Source: Clostridia bacterium (GTDB lineage Bacteria > Bacillota > Clostridia > Oscillospirales > Acutalibacteraceae). From it: 7,688 nt of DNA. Below, in pieces: positions 6,359-7,688 of the stretch. The stretch lies in NCBI GenBank assembly GCA_900752115.1, contig CAADUC010000101.1:1-7688 (forward strand), written 5' to 3'. A program made the translations under genes and the position numbers. Position 1 is the stretch's first letter. Every line of letters begins with the position of its first letter. The notes beneath the pieces are model-generated. The model saw only the letters and a program-made list of their open reading frames with translations, had not been told where the DNA came from and did no database searches.

Positions 6359-7199
6359 CGGAAAAGCAGTTTCCGCTTCTGTTCGTGCTCAGGTGGCACA
6401 GGAGGTAGAGCAGCTGAAAGCGAAGGGTGTTTGTCCCGGTCTGGCTGTTGTAATTGTGGGAGACGATCCGGCCTCCCGCACATATGTCAATAACAAAAAG
6501 AAGGCCTGTGCGGAAACCGGCATTTATTCCGAGGAATATGCACTGCCCGCCTCCACAACGCAGGAGGAGCTTCTTGAGCTTGTTCGGACGCTCAATAAAA
6601 AACCGGATATTCATGGTATTCTCGTGCAATCTCCGCTGCCGGATGGTCTTGATGAGGAAGCGGTGATTGAAGCCATCAATCCCCAGAAGGACGTTGACGC
6701 CTTCCATCCCCAGAATGTGGGACGGATTATGATTGGAAACTTTCATTTTCTGCCCTGCACGCCGGCCGGCGTTATTGAGCTGATTCGCTCCCAAGGCATT
6801 GAAATTGCCGGAAAAAACTGTGTTGTGATCGGCCGGAGCAATATTGTCGGTAAACCGATGGCGATGCTGCTGCTGCATAACAACGGCACCGTGACGATTT
6901 GCCACAGCAAAACGAAAAATCTTGCGGAAATCTGCCGTCAGGCGGATATCCTTGTTGCGGCGGTAGGCCGCCCGAAGTTTGTCACCGCTGATATGGTAAA
7001 GCCCGGCGCTGTTGTCATCGATGTCGGTATGGATCGGGATGAAAACGGGAAACTCTGTGGTGATGTCGATTTTGTCAATGTAGAACCGAAGGCCGGTTAT
7101 ATAACTCCGGTTCCCGGCGGCGTCGGACCGATGACGATTGCGATGCTTCTGAAAAATACGATCACCGCTGCAAAGCTGCAGGCCGGCCTGGAGGGCTGA
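6342..7199 (+). CDS. folD: Bifunctional methylenetetrahydrofolate dehydrogenase / methenyltetrahydrofolate cyclohydrolase
   Basis: This 285-residue cytoplasmic enzyme interconverts 5,10-methylene-, 5,10-methenyl- and 10-formyl-tetrahydrofolate, usually with NADP. The catalytic motif YVNNKKK gives Tyr48 and the key Lys52. GILVQSPLP and KDVDAFHP (Asp117, Asp119) form the folate pocket. [14 protein letters not shown] is the Rossmann-fold nucleotide-binding segment. TVTICHSKT and [10 protein letters not shown] (256-265) are the family's C-terminal signatures. The length is normal (about 280-290) and no key residue is missing. The start overlaps the end of lgt by 17 bp, which suggests coupled translation. 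dxs begins 36 bases after the stop with no terminator between, so the genes are probably co-transcribed. In many Firmicutes xseA, xseB and ispA lie between folD and dxs; here they do not. Confidence 0.96.
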   Translation: MATRIDGKAVSASVRAQVAQEVEQLKAKGVCPGLAVVIVGDDPASRTYVNNKKKACAETGIYSEEYALPASTTQEELLELVRTLNKKPDIHGILVQSPLPDGLDEEAVIEAINPQKDVDAFHPQNVGRIMIGNFHFLPCTPAGVIELIRSQGIEIAGKNCVVIGRSNIVGKPMAMLLLHNNGTVTICHSKTKNLAEICRQADILVAAVGRPKFVTADMVKPGAVVIDVGMDRDENGKLCGDVDFVNVEPKAGYITPVPGGVGPMTIAMLLKNTITAAKLQAGLEG

Positions 7200-7235
7200 G
7201 CTGACGCACGGTTACAGTAAGAGGATGAAGGAAGA

Positions 7236-7688
7236 TTGAGCAAGGTATTGGATAAGATACGCTGCCCGAAGGATTTGAGAAATCTCAGCCGGACGGAGCT
7301 CCGCCAGCTCAGTACGGAAATCCGTTCCCTGATCATTCAGACTGTATCGGAAAACGGGGGCCATTTGGCTTCCAATCTGGGGGCTGTGGAGCTGACGATA
7401 GCGCTTCACTATGTCTTTCCCTCTTTAAGCGACAGAATTGTCTGGGATGTTGGACATCAGTCGTACACGCATAAAATTCTGACAGGACGCAGAGAACAGA
7501 TTTCGACAATCCGAAAAGAGGGAGGGCTTTCCGGATTTCCAAACCGCTCGGAAAGCCCATACGATTCTTTTACAGTCGGACATGCGAGCACATCCATTTC
7601 TGCAGCTCTTGGTCTTGCACAGGGCAAACGCTTGTCCGGTGAACCGGGAAACGTAGTGGCAGTGATTGGGGATGGCGCGCTGACAGGC
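7236..7688 (+). CDS. dxs: 1-deoxy-D-xylulose-5-phosphate synthase, N-terminal part (runs off the right edge)
   Basis: This partial 151-codon frame is open to the window end. Dxs joins pyruvate and glyceraldehyde 3-phosphate, with thiamine diphosphate, to start the MEP isoprenoid pathway; the product also feeds thiamine and pyridoxal synthesis. Visible motifs are [12 protein letters not shown] (His43), [15 protein letters not shown] (71 onward, His74), [12 protein letters not shown] and the start of the thiamine-diphosphate motif, IGDGALTG (Asp146), where the window stops. The start is a TTG at 7236, giving a product beginning MSKVLDKI, which matches the usual Dxs N-terminus. An in-frame stop at 7218 rules out anything further upstream. 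GAGGA (7221-7225) sits 10 bases ahead and GAAGGA (7227-7232) only 3. TTG 7248 is a less likely alternative. No internal stop is seen. Confidence 0.93.
   Translation, partial: MSKVLDKIRCPKDLRNLSRTELRQLSTEIRSLIIQTVSENGGHLASNLGAVELTIALHYVFPSLSDRIVWDVGHQSYTHKILTGRREQISTIRKEGGLSGFPNRSESPYDSFTVGHASTSISAALGLAQGKRLSGEPGNVVAVIGDGALTG

Noticed and set aside
1..7688. A mobile element, defence system or other undescribed system
   Set aside because: Every gene larger than about 100 codons belongs to a housekeeping or common enzyme family. No transposase, integrase, toxin-like pair, phage gene, terminal repeats or abrupt composition change was seen.

Overview
The window is an ordinary chromosomal stretch of an anaerobic Gram-positive bacterium, most likely a Clostridia/Oscillospirales-type Firmicute. 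The clues are strong AAGGAG-type ribosome-binding sites, the Bacillus/Clostridium pair of M16 proteins YmfF and YmfH, lgt and folD of Firmicute type, and a near-balanced base composition. The genus cannot be named from the sequence alone. I found no mobile element, CRISPR array, tRNA or rRNA, and no sign of an undescribed system.

Layout. (1) Positions 1-118 hold a well-formed sigma-A-type promoter and a short leader. They drive metY, an O-acetylhomoserine sulfhydrylase-type PLP enzyme (119-1393). (2) A long bidirectional hairpin terminator (about 1421-1467) separates metY from a convergent minus-strand alpha/beta-hydrolase gene (1467-2228) of the Est30/carboxylesterase type. (3) An AT-rich intergenic region (2229-2543) carries likely divergent promoters, one for the hydrolase and one or two for the rightward operon. 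(4) The rightward operon holds ymfF-like and ymfH-like M16 proteins that overlap by 4 bp. A GC-rich hairpin with a short T run follows, then lgt, folD (overlapping lgt by 17 bp) and the 5' part of dxs, which runs off the right edge.

Function. metY serves sulfur assimilation and methionine/homocysteine synthesis. The M16 pair looks like a two-subunit protease-like complex: YmfH carries the zinc motif HxxEH, and YmfF lacks it but keeps the C-terminal Arg/Tyr motif. Lgt starts lipoprotein maturation at the membrane, FolD interconverts one-carbon folates, and Dxs opens the MEP isoprenoid pathway. The right-hand operon is therefore a housekeeping cluster.

Most notable points: the roughly 100-residue very acidic tail on Lgt, whose end also carries the folD ribosome-binding site; the direct folD-dxs junction, without the xseA-xseB-ispA genes often found between them in Firmicutes; and a hairpin between ymfH and lgt that leaves almost no room for a new promoter.
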